NCBI RefSeq assembly: GCF_030296835.1
Contig: NZ_AP027922.1
Location: 3,038,001 to 3,102,000 of the forward strand
Direction of reading: 5' to 3'
DNA from: Pseudoalteromonas sp. MM1
GTDB lineage: Bacteria > Pseudomonadota > Gammaproteobacteria > Enterobacterales > Alteromonadaceae
DNA: 64,000 nucleotides
This document shows, one piece after another, positions 1 to 7,811 of this stretch. A model generated the notes under the pieces. That model was given only the letters and a program-made list of their open reading frames with translations. It had not been told where the DNA came from and made no database searches. A program made the position numbers and the translations under genes. The first letter of the stretch is position 1; each line of letters opens with the position of its first letter.

Positions 1-177
1 AGGATCAATGTACTCTACCCCTACAAAGCTTATACTCCCATACCCTAACTCTTTAAACTGTTCAAATATGCTAGAAAGTTGATAAGCTCCATCTCTCCAA
101 TCTCTATCAAACACCTCTCTCTGAATTTGTGCACGATCCCTTTTCCCTGTTTTTTCATTTCTTTCTAAAACGAACAC
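1..177 (-). CDS. Possible partial CDS of unknown function, cut by the left edge
   Basis: An open frame of 59 codons starts at a GTG (177-175) and runs off the left edge. An in-frame stop lies just upstream, and an AGGGA-like ribosome site precedes the GTG. The translation has ordinary composition (begins VFVLERNEKTGKRDRAQ, later FEQFKELGYGS), which looks protein-like rather than random, but I do not recognise a family. It could also be a chance frame or the remnant of a decayed gene. The start is uncertain because there is no ATG in frame. Confidence 0.35.
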   Translation of the reverse strand, partial: MFVLERNEKTGKRDRAQIQREVFDRDWRDGAYQLSSIFEQFKELGYGSISFVGVEYIDP

Positions 178-454
178 ATTCTTTCCCTGTTAACTTTACG
201 TTAAATCTAATTTTTTCCAGTCTATCAACACTCTTGATCTGATCCAATAGTTTTAGACATGTCTTACTTTTTAACTTTACTCTAACAAACTTGCGCGAAA
301 AAAATTTTACGCCTAGGGTATCGGGGTTAGCAGTAGTAATGTACGGGACTCTAACTTAAAACTTATAGCTTAAAGCTCATTTTTATTCTGACAGCTGAAA
401 GCTGATGGCACCTTTACTCTTCCCTTTGCAACTAGCTAACTTTCTTCAAAACAC
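178..454. other. Intergenic region with no recognised gene
   Basis: About 280 bases of AT-rich sequence between the partial frame at the edge and the gcvP terminator. It holds short AGCT-containing repeats around 365-410 (related AGCTTAAAGCT and AGCTGAAAGCT units) but no frame, RNA gene or convincing promoter that I can support. Confidence 0.5.
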
Positions 455-488
455 AAAAAAGCCGTTGCATTGCTGCAACGGCTTTTTA
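455..488. terminator. Intrinsic terminator downstream of gcvP
   Basis: A perfect 14-bp stem (456-469 pairing with 474-487) with a TTGC loop, A-rich on one side and T-rich on the other, so it can work in either direction. It lies about 70 bases beyond the gcvP stop codon. A second perfect 12-bp inverted repeat (507-518 with 527-538) lies between it and gcvP and may protect the 3' end. Confidence 0.85.
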
Positions 489-557
489 AATTTTGATAAA
501 TTCCCAAACTTTAATGGGATTTACTACCCATTAAAGTTCAAATATTAGTCTCTGCTC

Positions 558-3449
558 TTAGTCGCGGTAAGTCTCTACCGCTGGGCATGAACATACTAAG
601 TTACGGTCGCCGTATACATCGTCTATACGTGTAACGGTTGGCCAGAACTTGTCTTTAGCTACCGAAGGCACTGGGAAGGCTGCGTAAAAACGGTCGTATG
701 CGCGATCCCATTCGTTACCTAATACATCAGCTTGTGTATGCGGTGCAAAAACAAGTGGGTTGTTTTCGATTGACCATTCGCCTGAGATTACTTTGTCGAT
801 TTCGCCTTTGATTGACACCATTGCTTCGATAAAGCGGTCTATCTCGCCTTTTGACTCAGACTCAGTTGGCTCAATCATCAATGTGCCCGCTACTGGGAAC
901 GACATAGTGGGTGAATGGAAGCCGTAATCTTGTAGGCGCTTAGCTACGTCCATTTCAGTAATGCCTGACGCTTCTTTTAATGGGCGTAAGTCAACAATAC
1001 ATTCGTGCGCAACGCGGTTGTTGCGGCCACGGTATAAAATTGGGAAGTGCTGGCTTAACTCGTGTGTTAAGTAGTTAGCGTTCACAATGGCCATTTCGGT
1101 GGCTTGTTTTAAGCCCTCTGAGCCCATCATGGTAATGTAAGCCCATGAAATAGGTAAAATAGCCGCTGAGCCGTAAGGCGCTGCCGATACTGCACCGTTG
1201 TTAATGTTTGTACCTGGTACGTTAATTACGCTGTGGTTTGGCATAAATGGCGCAAGGTGCGATTTAACACCAATTGGGCCTACACCAGGGCCGCCGCCGC
1301 CGTGTGGAATACAAAACGTTTTATGCAAGTTTAAGTGCGATACGTCTGAGCCAATAAAGCCTGGGCTTGTTACGCCCACTTGTGCGTTCATGTTTGCGCC
1401 GTCCATGTAAACTTGGCCGCCGTGCTCATGAATAATGTCACAAATTTCGCGAATGGTTTCTTCGTAAACACCGTGTGTAGATGGGTATGTAATCATAATA
1501 CACGATAAGTTTTCAGACACTTCTTCAGCTTTCGCTTTAAGATCGGCCATGTCTACGTTACCGTTTTTGTCGCAGTTAACTACCACAATTTTCATGCTGG
1601 CCATTTGCGCAGATGCAGGGTTAGTACCATGCGCTGAGCTTGGAATTAAACATACGTTACGGTGCGCATCGCCACGTGACTCGTGGTATTTACGAATCGC
1701 GATTAAGCCTGCGTATTCACCTTGTGCGCCAGAGTTTGGCTGTAGTGAAACCGCATCGTAACCGGTAATGTTAACTAGCCAGTCGTGTAGCTCGTTAATC
1801 ATTATTTGGTAACCTTCTGCTTGGTCCAGCGGGCAGAATGGGTGAAGGTTTGCGAATTCAGGCCATGTAATTGGGATCATCTCAGCGGTCGCATTTAGTT
1901 TCATAGTACATGAACCTAACGAGATCATTGAGTGGTTAAGCGCTAAATCTTTGTTTTCAAGGCGCTTAATGTAGCGAAGCATGTCTGTTTCGCTGTGGTA
2001 GCTGTTAAAGTTTGGATGCGTTAATACTTCGTCATCGCGTACTAAACTCGCAGGAATAGAGTCGCTGCCGTTTGCTTCAATATCGGCTGCAAGGCTGTCT
2101 ACGCTAAGGCCGTGGCCTTCGCCTAGTACAATATCAAATAACTGCGCTACGTCTTCACGTGTTGTGGTTTCTGAAACTGAAATTGAGTATTCGCCATCGT
2201 GGTTTGTAGCAAAGTTAACGCCTTGTGCAATGGCACGTGCTATTACGTCGGCTTTACTGTCGCCAACGATTGTTAGCGTATCAAACCATGTGCTGTGCTT
2301 AAGTGCGATACCTTTAGCTTTTAGGCCTGTTGCTAAAATATCAGCAAAGCGATGTATACGCTGCGCGATAGTTTTTAAGCCTTGTGGGCCGTGGTAAACC
2401 GCGTAAAACGCGGCCATGTTGGCAAGTAGTACCTGCGCTGTACAAATGTTTGAGTTGGCTTTGTCGCGGCGAATGTGTTGTTCGCGTGTTTGCATTGCCA
2501 TACGTAGTGCGTCGTTACCTAAGCGGTCTTTAGATACACCAATAATACGCCCTGGTAATGAACGTTTGTAAGCGTCACGTGTTGCAAAAAATGCAGCATG
2601 TGGGCCGCCGTAACCCATAGGTACACCAAAACGCTGAGCCGAACCAAGTACTACGTCGGCACCTAATTTACCCGGTGCTTTTAATAGTAATAAACTCATA
2701 ATGTCGGCAGCAACACAGGCAATGGCCTTTTTGCTTTGTACGCCAGCAATTAGGTCGGTTACATCAACTACTTCACCCGATGTAGATGGGTATTGGAAAA
2801 GCGCACCAAAAATGTCGTGGTTAACGGCATCTGCTGCTTTACCAACAATTATTTCAAAACCAAACTGCTCAGCACGGGTGCTTACTACGTCAATAGTTTG
2901 TGTGTGTACGTCGTCGGCGATAAAAAAGGCATTGGCTTTTTTAGCTTTAGATACGCGTTTTGCAAGGCCCATTGCCTCTGCAGCAGCGGTTGATTCGTCA
3001 AGTAACGAGGCACTTGCTAAATCAAGGCCTGTTAAATCTAGGGTCATAGTTTGAAAATTTAATAACGACTCTAAACGCCCTTGCGCAATTTCCGGCTGGT
3101 ACGGTGTGTACGCTGTATACCAACCTGGGTTTTCTAGTACGTTACGTAAAATTACGTGCGGTACGTGCGTTGGGTGGTAGCCTTGGCCAATGTACGATTT
3201 GAAAACTTTATTTTTGCTTGCTACCGATTTTAAGTAGCTTAGTGTTTCAACTTCAGTACGGCTTTCGCCAACTGTTAATGGCTGCTCTAAGCGAATGCTT
3301 GCAGGTACAGTTTGGTCGATCAGCTCTTGCACACTTGATACTTCTAAAGCACTTAGCATATCGCTTACTTGTGCTGGGCTAGGCCCAATATGGCGGCGAA
3401 TAAAATCTTGCTTTTGCTCTAATTGTTCAAGAGATTTGGCGTTTGACAT
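558..3449 (-). CDS. gcvP: Glycine dehydrogenase (decarboxylating), P-protein
   Basis: This is the PLP-dependent P-protein of the glycine cleavage system. It decarboxylates glycine and passes the aminomethyl group to the lipoyl arm of GcvH in the cytosol. At 963 residues it has the full length of the single-chain proteobacterial form, with two homologous halves. The C-terminal half carries the PLP-lysine motif [18 protein letters not shown] near residue 710. The N-terminal residues ([11 protein letters not shown]) are typical for the family, supporting the ATG chosen. It follows gcvT and gcvH on the same strand, but a strong terminator at 3556-3586 separates it from gcvH. gcvP may therefore be attenuated or have its own promoter in the 155-base gap. 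No key motif is missing. Confidence 0.97.
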   Translation of the reverse strand: MSNAKSLEQLEQKQDFIRRHIGPSPAQVSDMLSALEVSSVQELIDQTVPASIRLEQPLTVGESRTEVETLSYLKSVASKNKVFKSYIGQGYHPTHVPHVILRNVLENPGWYTAYTPYQPEIAQGRLESLLNFQTMTLDLTGLDLASASLLDESTAAAEAMGLAKRVSKAKKANAFFIADDVHTQTIDVVSTRAEQFGFEIIVGKAADAVNHDIFGALFQYPSTSGEVVDVTDLIAGVQSKKAIACVAADIMSLLLLKAPGKLGADVVLGSAQRFGVPMGYGGPHAAFFATRDAYKRSLPGRIIGVSKDRLGNDALRMAMQTREQHIRRDKANSNICTAQVLLANMAAFYAVYHGPQGLKTIAQRIHRFADILATGLKAKGIALKHSTWFDTLTIVGDSKADVIARAIAQGVNFATNHDGEYSISVSETTTREDVAQLFDIVLGEGHGLSVDSLAADIEANGSDSIPASLVRDDEVLTHPNFNSYHSETDMLRYIKRLENKDLALNHSMISLGSCTMKLNATAEMIPITWPEFANLHPFCPLDQAEGYQIMINELHDWLVNITGYDAVSLQPNSGAQGEYAGLIAIRKYHESRGDAHRNVCLIPSSAHGTNPASAQMASMKIVVVNCDKNGNVDMADLKAKAEEVSENLSCIMITYPSTHGVYEETIREICDIIHEHGGQVYMDGANMNAQVGVTSPGFIGSDVSHLNLHKTFCIPHGGGGPGVGPIGVKSHLAPFMPNHSVINVPGTNINNGAVSAAPYGSAAILPISWAYITMMGSEGLKQATEMAIVNANYLTHELSQHFPILYRGRNNRVAHECIVDLRPLKEASGITEMDVAKRLQDYGFHSPTMSFPVAGTLMIEPTESESKGEIDRFIEAMVSIKGEIDKVISGEWSIENNPLVFAPHTQADVLGNEWDRAYDRFYAAFPVPSVAKDKFWPTVTRIDDVYGDRNLVCSCPAVETYRD

Positions 3450-3555
3450 GAGTCTAGATTCCTATGATCCTAAATACTAACGGGTAATTAGTATTGATTA
3501 AAATATGTGATGATTTAATTACGTACTGTGTATGGGGAGTAGGCCGTTAAATCAT

Positions 3556-3586
3556 AAAAGCCCCAAAAACAGTGAATGGGGCTTTT
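3556..3586. terminator. Terminator-like hairpin between gcvH and gcvP
   Basis: A 9-bp stem, AAAAGCCCC at 3556-3564 pairing with GGGGCTTTT at 3578-3586, with a 13-base loop and T/A tracts in both directions. It lies in the gap between gcvH and gcvP and would stop or reduce readthrough into gcvP. Confidence 0.75.
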
Positions 3587-3603
3587 GTCATCTACTTAGA
3601 GTA

Positions 3604-3993
3604 TTACTCTTCGTCGATTGTGTTAGCGTAGTCTTCTGCGCTAAGTAGGTTTTCAAGCTCTGACTCGTCAGTTGCTTTAATGCGGAATAACCAGCCGTCA
3701 CCGTATGGGTCGTTGTTAACCGTTTCTGGTGCGTCTTCTAGCTCTTCGTTAATCGCTACAATTTCGCCGCCAATTGGGGCATAAATGTCTGATGCAGCTT
3801 TAACCGACTCTGCTACTGCACAGTCTTCGCCTGCATCTACTTCGTCGCCTACTTCAGGTAGCTCTACAAATACCATGTCGCCAAGCAGCTCTTGTGCATG
3901 CTCAGAAATACCCACAGTAAATGTACCGTCACCTTCGTTGCGAACCCACTCGTGAGAAGAGGCGTATTTTAAATCGCTAGGGATATTGCTCAT
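3604..3993 (-). CDS. gcvH: Glycine cleavage system H-protein
   Basis: This small lipoylated carrier shuttles the aminomethyl and methylamine intermediates between the P-, T- and L-proteins. Its 129 residues match the family. The lipoyl attachment site lies in [15 protein letters not shown] near residue 65, where the Lys of ESVKA is modified. The N-terminal [14 protein letters not shown] is typical. It lies 205 bases downstream of gcvT, and that gap is filled by a palindromic repeat element. It is followed by a terminator-like hairpin before gcvP. The acidic composition is normal for H-proteins. Confidence 0.97.
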   Translation of the reverse strand: MSNIPSDLKYASSHEWVRNEGDGTFTVGISEHAQELLGDMVFVELPEVGDEVDAGEDCAVAESVKAASDIYAPIGGEIVAINEELEDAPETVNNDPYGDGWLFRIKATDESELENLLSAEDYANTIDEE

Positions 3994-4014
3994 TATTTTG
4001 TTCCTTTGGTTATG

Positions 4015-4175
4015 ATACCAATCAAGTTAAATATTTAACCACTTAGCGGTCTAAATAAAGCGCTAACATCGTTATTAATTTCTCAGGTAGAACAACTACA
4101 TCTCAAAATTAATGCCTTGTTATCACTGTATTTATCCGTCGCTGTAAGTGGTTAATAAATCTACATGATTGGTAT
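4015..4175. repeat. Palindromic MITE-like element between gcvT and gcvH
   Basis: A 161-base non-coding block bounded by perfect 10-bp inverted ends, ATACCAATCA (4015-4024) and TGATTGGTAT (4166-4175). The inverted similarity continues inward for about 30 bases per side, including a shared TTAACCACTTA, and a further imperfect stem lies in the centre. It contains no frame. The structure fits a miniature inverted-repeat or REP-like intergenic element. Short sequences resembling its ends occur near 6962 and 56295. Confidence 0.7.
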
Positions 4176-4198
4176 TATTGGGTGATAACACCAAATTT

Positions 4199-5281
4199 TT
4201 AAATGATTGATTTGCCGTTACGTACAAAGCTAGGCTTTACTACTTTAACGCTAACTAATTTTTTGCGCATTTCTACTTGGGCTGTATCCCCTGTTGAACG
4301 CGGTACACGTGCAAGGGCTACACTAAAACCAAGCGTTGGTGAGAAAGTACCTGAGGTAATAACCCCTTCTCCACCTTCAACAATTACTTTTGAGCCGCTA
4401 CGCAATACGCCTTTTTCTTCAAGCACTAAACCAACAAGTTTGTGTGTGCTTTTTTCGGCGCGTTGCTTAACAAGTACGTCACGACCAATAAAGTCACGAT
4501 CTTCAGGTTCCCATGCAATGGTCCATGCCATGTTAGCTGCAAGTGGCGATACGCTCTCGTCCATATCTAGGCCGTAAAGGTTCATACCTGCTTCTAAACG
4601 TAGCGTGTCGCGTGCACCTAAACCTGCAGGCGCTACACCTGCATCTAGCAGTTGTTGCCATAAATCGGCTGCTTGCTCGTTCGGTACTACAATTTCGTAA
4701 CCGTCTTCGCCAGTATAACCCGTTGTGGCAATAAATAAATCACCCACTTGAACGCCAAAAAATGGCTTCATACCTTCAACGGCTGCTTGTTGCTCGGCAT
4801 TTAAAAGTGTGGCTGTTTTTGCTTTTGCGTTAGGGCCTTGCACAGCAATCATTGCAAACTCAGGGCGCTCAGTAACGGTTACTGTAAAGTCGGCTGATAC
4901 CTTAGCTAAGTGTGCTAAATCTTTTTCGCGGGTGGCAGAATTTACCACTAAGCGGTAAAACGTTTCGCTAAAGTAGTAAATAATTAAGTCGTCGATTACG
5001 CCGCCTTGCTCGTTAAGCATGCCAGTGTAAAGCGCTTTACCAGGGACTGTTAATTTTGCTACGTCGTTTGCTACTAACTTACGTAAAAATGCTTTTGCTT
5101 GTTCGCCTTCAATATCAACAATAGTCATGTGTGATACGTCAAACATACCTGCATCGGTACGCACGGCATTGTGTTCTTCTATTTGTGAGCCGTAGTTGAT
5201 TGGCATTTCCCAGCCATGAAAATCAACCATTTTTGCGCCTGCTTCAAGGTGCTTAGCATGTAGTACAGTTTTAGAAGTCAT
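4199..5281 (-). CDS. gcvT: Aminomethyltransferase, glycine cleavage T-protein
   Basis: This enzyme transfers the one-carbon unit from aminomethyl-GcvH to tetrahydrofolate, releasing ammonia and forming methylene-THF. It has 360 residues, the usual length, with the folate-binding N-terminal domain and a C-terminal barrel domain. The N-terminal [17 protein letters not shown], the MFDVSHM motif and [12 protein letters not shown] are present. The last carries the conserved catalytic Asp region. [10 protein letters not shown] and the late arginine-rich [14 protein letters not shown] are also intact. It is the first canonical gene of the gcvT-gcvH-gcvP series. A diverged, shortened paralogue lies 95 bases upstream on the same strand, with a hairpin plus T tract between them. 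Confidence 0.97.
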   Translation of the reverse strand: MTSKTVLHAKHLEAGAKMVDFHGWEMPINYGSQIEEHNAVRTDAGMFDVSHMTIVDIEGEQAKAFLRKLVANDVAKLTVPGKALYTGMLNEQGGVIDDLIIYYFSETFYRLVVNSATREKDLAHLAKVSADFTVTVTERPEFAMIAVQGPNAKAKTATLLNAEQQAAVEGMKPFFGVQVGDLFIATTGYTGEDGYEIVVPNEQAADLWQQLLDAGVAPAGLGARDTLRLEAGMNLYGLDMDESVSPLAANMAWTIAWEPEDRDFIGRDVLVKQRAEKSTHKLVGLVLEEKGVLRSGSKVIVEGGEGVITSGTFSPTLGFSVALARVPRSTGDTAQVEMRKKLVSVKVVKPSFVRNGKSII

Positions 5282-5330
5282 AACATTCCTTCACTTTTAA
5301 ATTAACCCTGTGCGGGCGTGGCTTAAATAG

Positions 5331-5366
5331 ATTAAAAACGGGTAAACGTTATTACATTCACCCGTT
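5331..5366 (-). terminator. Terminator or attenuator between the GcvT-like gene and gcvT
   Basis: On the minus strand a 10-bp stem (5366-5357 pairing with 5346-5337, one G-U pair) with a 10-base loop is followed by a short T run. It sits in the 95-base gap ahead of gcvT. It would either end the GcvT-like transcript or act as an attenuator for the genes downstream. Confidence 0.6.
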
Positions 5367-5376
5367 GTATTATTTA

Positions 5377-5976
5377 TTAGGCAGCTTGGTTTTGCATTAG
5401 TGCAAAACCTTGTGCTTGTAAGTGCTGTTGCCATTTTAGTAGTTCTTGTTGTTTGGCTACTAACACAAAGTGCTGTTCGTCGTTTTTATCTATGGCGGTA
5501 ATAAATACTTCGCCGCTTTGCGCACCATAACAAAGTTGTGGGTTTGATAAACGCAGCCCTGGCGTTAATTTAAACGCGCTAATTAAGGTATCAAAGGCGT
5601 TTTCTCCACACAGCGCTAGAGTGGCAAGGTCACTACGTAGTACATAGTCAATATCAAAACGAAGTTGCTGCTCATTTATAAGTGCTTGTAATTGCAAGCT
5701 TGCGCTGTGCGGTAATACAAATCTAAATGCGGTTTCGCTAAAGTAATAAACAGCAAAGCTGTAGTCAGAATTTAAATCGCCATCAAGTGTGCCTTTTAGG
5801 CCTAAGCCGCTGGCTGTAAGCTTAGTAAGATCCAACCCTAAAATAGTGCTTAAAAATACACTGGTTTCACTGCCGCTAAAATCCATTACAACCAGGTTGT
5901 TATTAGCTTGCACGGCATTAGTAACTGCACTTGCAGCATTGCTGTGGCGGGCAAACATTATTGGGTTAAAAGTCAT
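5377..5976 (-). CDS. Shortened, divergent GcvT-like paralogue
   Basis: This 199-residue protein aligns with the N-terminal folate-binding domain of the neighbouring GcvT. The clearest match is VYYFSETAFRFVLPHSAS against [18 protein letters not shown], with ALCGEN against AVQGPN nearby. It lacks the C-terminal barrel. The IDDL stretch that holds the catalytic Asp of GcvT is replaced (SDYSFAVYY), so aminomethyl transfer is unlikely. The YgfZ signature cysteine motif is also absent. I chose the ATG at 5976 because AGGTG lies at good spacing. A GTG at 6021 would add 15 residues, but a 14-bp palindrome lies inside that stretch. Its position between a LysR gene and gcvT suggests a folate- or glycine-linked accessory role. 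A sarcosine oxidase gamma-like fold is an alternative. Confidence 0.75.
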   Translation of the reverse strand: MTFNPIMFARHSNAASAVTNAVQANNNLVVMDFSGSETSVFLSTILGLDLTKLTASGLGLKGTLDGDLNSDYSFAVYYFSETAFRFVLPHSASLQLQALINEQQLRFDIDYVLRSDLATLALCGENAFDTLISAFKLTPGLRLSNPQLCYGAQSGEVFITAIDKNDEQHFVLVAKQQELLKWQQHLQAQGFALMQNQAA

Positions 5977-5993
5977 AACAAACACCTGTGTAT

Positions 5994-6007
5994 TTTTGAT
6001 ATCAAAA
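5994..6007. promoter_or_regulatory. 14-bp perfect palindrome upstream of the GcvT-like gene
   Basis: TTTTGATATCAAAA is a perfect palindrome 18 bases before the preferred ATG of the GcvT-like gene, inside its probable leader. It could be an operator for the divergent LysR regulator or another dimeric factor. This is inferred from symmetry only. Confidence 0.35.
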
Positions 6008-6041
6008 GTATATTGCGCCACTGTGACAACAACAAATTGTA

Positions 6042-6065
6042 ATTATTAATCAATTGATAAATAAT
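6042..6065. promoter_or_regulatory. Putative LysR operator, 24-bp near-perfect palindrome
   Basis: The 24 bases centred at 6053/6054 form an inverted repeat matching at 11 of 12 positions per arm, with core ATCAATTGAT. They lie in the short divergent space between the LysR gene and the GcvT-like gene, where autoregulatory LysR sites usually lie. No binding data are implied. Confidence 0.5.
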
Positions 6066-6102
6066 ACTTATATATATGGCTATATAAATTGTAATTTTAA
6101 AT

Positions 6103-6951
6103 ATGAAAAACATATCAACCGACAGTTTGCGTACCTTTGTAATGGTTGTTGAGGTAGGAGGATTTGCAAAAGCGGGCGACCTACTAGGGTTATCGCAGCC
6201 TGCGGTAAGCTTGCAAATTAAACGCCTTGAAGATTTACTCGGTTATAAATTATTTAAAAAACAAGGCCAGCGCCAGGTGCTTAATCAGTACGGTGAGTTA
6301 CTTTTGCCTATGGCAAAACAAATGATGCAGTATAACGATGCTATTTTGCAGCAATTCACCTCAGAGAGCATAACCGGTAAAGTGCGCTTGGGGATTCCTA
6401 GCGAATTTGCTGCGCGCATTTTGCCCTCTATTATTGGCGACTTTGTTTCGCTTTATCCTGAGGTGTCGCTGGAAGTTAAATCACGCTTGAGTAAACATTT
6501 GCTGTCGGCTTCAAGGCAAGATCAATTTGATCTTGTTTTAGCGCTTAACGAGCGCCTTAATTCAGACAAGTTTCCTATTTTTATGCAAGATGAGCTGGTT
6601 TGGGTGGGCGACCTAGCACAAGCAAAAAATGAGGTAGTCACTTTAGTAACCGCGCCTGAGGGCTGTATTTATAGGCGCCGCGCTACCGATGCACTTAAAA
6701 GTGCAGGTATAAAATACCGTATTGTATACAGTAATGCCGACTTAACCGGGTTAATAGCCGCCATAAAAGAGGGGTTAGGTATTACTATGCTGGCTAAAAG
6801 TACGGTACCAAGCGATCTTAATTTTCAGGCGCAAAGTAAACATTTACCTGCTCTTGGTAGTATAGGTATTAGCTTAATAAAAAGCGGGGGGGAGTCGGAG
6901 CACGCCGTAGATAAACTTGCTGAGTTTATTGCCCTACGCTTAGGCTATTAA
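6103..6951 (+). CDS. LysR-family transcriptional regulator next to the gcv genes
   Basis: A 282-residue LysR-type regulator. The N-terminal winged helix-turn-helix (about residues 5-64, LRTFVMVVEVGGFAKAGDLL and SQPAVSLQIKRLEDLLG) is clear. The rest is a periplasmic-binding-like effector domain. It is transcribed divergently from the GcvT-like gene, and so from the glycine cleavage genes, with a palindrome between them. In E. coli the gcv operon is controlled by the LysR protein GcvA, so a similar role is a reasonable inference. Sequence alone does not show that this is GcvA. A bidirectional terminator at 6986-7020 closes the gene. Confidence 0.88.
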   Translation: MKNISTDSLRTFVMVVEVGGFAKAGDLLGLSQPAVSLQIKRLEDLLGYKLFKKQGQRQVLNQYGELLLPMAKQMMQYNDAILQQFTSESITGKVRLGIPSEFAARILPSIIGDFVSLYPEVSLEVKSRLSKHLLSASRQDQFDLVLALNERLNSDKFPIFMQDELVWVGDLAQAKNEVVTLVTAPEGCIYRRRATDALKSAGIKYRIVYSNADLTGLIAAIKEGLGITMLAKSTVPSDLNFQAQSKHLPALGSIGISLIKSGGESEHAVDKLAEFIALRLGY

Positions 6952-6985
6952 TCTACGTTTAATACCAATTTAACAGCCTAAAAAT

Positions 6986-7020
6986 AAAAACACCGAGATT
7001 AAATAAACCTCGGCGTTTTT
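6986..7020. terminator. Bidirectional terminator between lysR and rlmB
   Basis: A 12-bp stem (6986-6997 with 7009-7020, one mismatch) flanked by A and T tracts, located between two convergent genes. Confidence 0.85.
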
Positions 7021-7067
7021 CTCATTTTGCGTTAGGTTTTTACCAATACGCAATATAATACAGCAAC

Positions 7068-7811
7068 TTAGTTATTTGCGTTACGTTGGCGTAATACTTC
7101 AAATAAACAAATACCCGTTGCTACCGATACGTTTAAGCTAGACACAGTGCCAGCCATCGGAATTTTAACTAACACATCGCAATGCTCACGCGTTAAACGG
7201 CGCATGCCCTCACCTTCTGCGCCCATTACAATGGCCATTGGCCCAGTCAGGTTTGCATCAAACACGTGGGTATCTGTTTCGCCCGCAGTGCCCACAACCC
7301 ATACGCCTGCATCTTTAATTTCACGCAAGGTACGTGCAAGGTTTGTTACCTGAATAAGCGGTACGGTTTCGGCTGCGCCACAGGCTACTTTACGTGCTGT
7401 GCCGTTAAGCTTGGCCGACTTATCTTTAGGTACAATAATCGCGTGTACGCCTGCCGCATCTGCGCTACGCAGGCAAGCTCCTAAATTATGCGGATCAGTT
7501 ATGCCATCTAGCACCAATAAAAACGGCGTGTCTTCGCGGGCAATGATCTCATCTAAATCTTTTTCGTTGTAAACACGCGCTGCTTTTACATTAGCAATAA
7601 TGCCTTGATGCTGCTCATCGTTTGCTTTGTTATCTAGCGCTTTTCGCTGCATAAATTGTACAGAAATACCAAATTTACGTGCTTCATTAATAATCGGGGT
7701 TAAACGCTTATCATCACGGCCTTTAAGGGCATAAATTTCTAAAAAACGCTCTGGCTCTTTTGCTAAAATTGCTTCAACAGAGTGAAAGCCAAAAATTAAT
7801 TCATTACTCAC
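7068..7811 (-). CDS. rlmB: 23S rRNA (guanosine-2'-O)-methyltransferase
   Basis: A SPOUT-class methyltransferase that methylates the ribose of G2251 in 23S rRNA, using S-adenosylmethionine. Its 247 residues match the family. The N-terminal substrate-binding domain begins [11 protein letters not shown]. The knotted catalytic domain has [32 protein letters not shown] and the C-terminal [16 protein letters not shown], all signature elements. Its start overlaps the end of rnr by 4 bases, so the two are translationally coupled. The rnr-rlmB pairing is also seen in E. coli. Confidence 0.97.
   Translation of the reverse strand: MSNELIFGFHSVEAILAKEPERFLEIYALKGRDDKRLTPIINEARKFGISVQFMQRKALDNKANDEQHQGIIANVKAARVYNEKDLDEIIAREDTPFLLVLDGITDPHNLGACLRSADAAGVHAIIVPKDKSAKLNGTARKVACGAAETVPLIQVTNLARTLREIKDAGVWVVGTAGETDTHVFDANLTGPMAIVMGAEGEGMRRLTREHCDVLVKIPMAGTVSSLNVSVATGICLFEVLRQRNANN

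Noticed and set aside
5977..6102. Glycine riboswitch upstream of the gcv genes
   Set aside because: The gaps ahead of the GcvT-like gene and gcvT are about 80-125 and 95 bases, too short for a tandem glycine aptamer, and no conserved aptamer core was seen.
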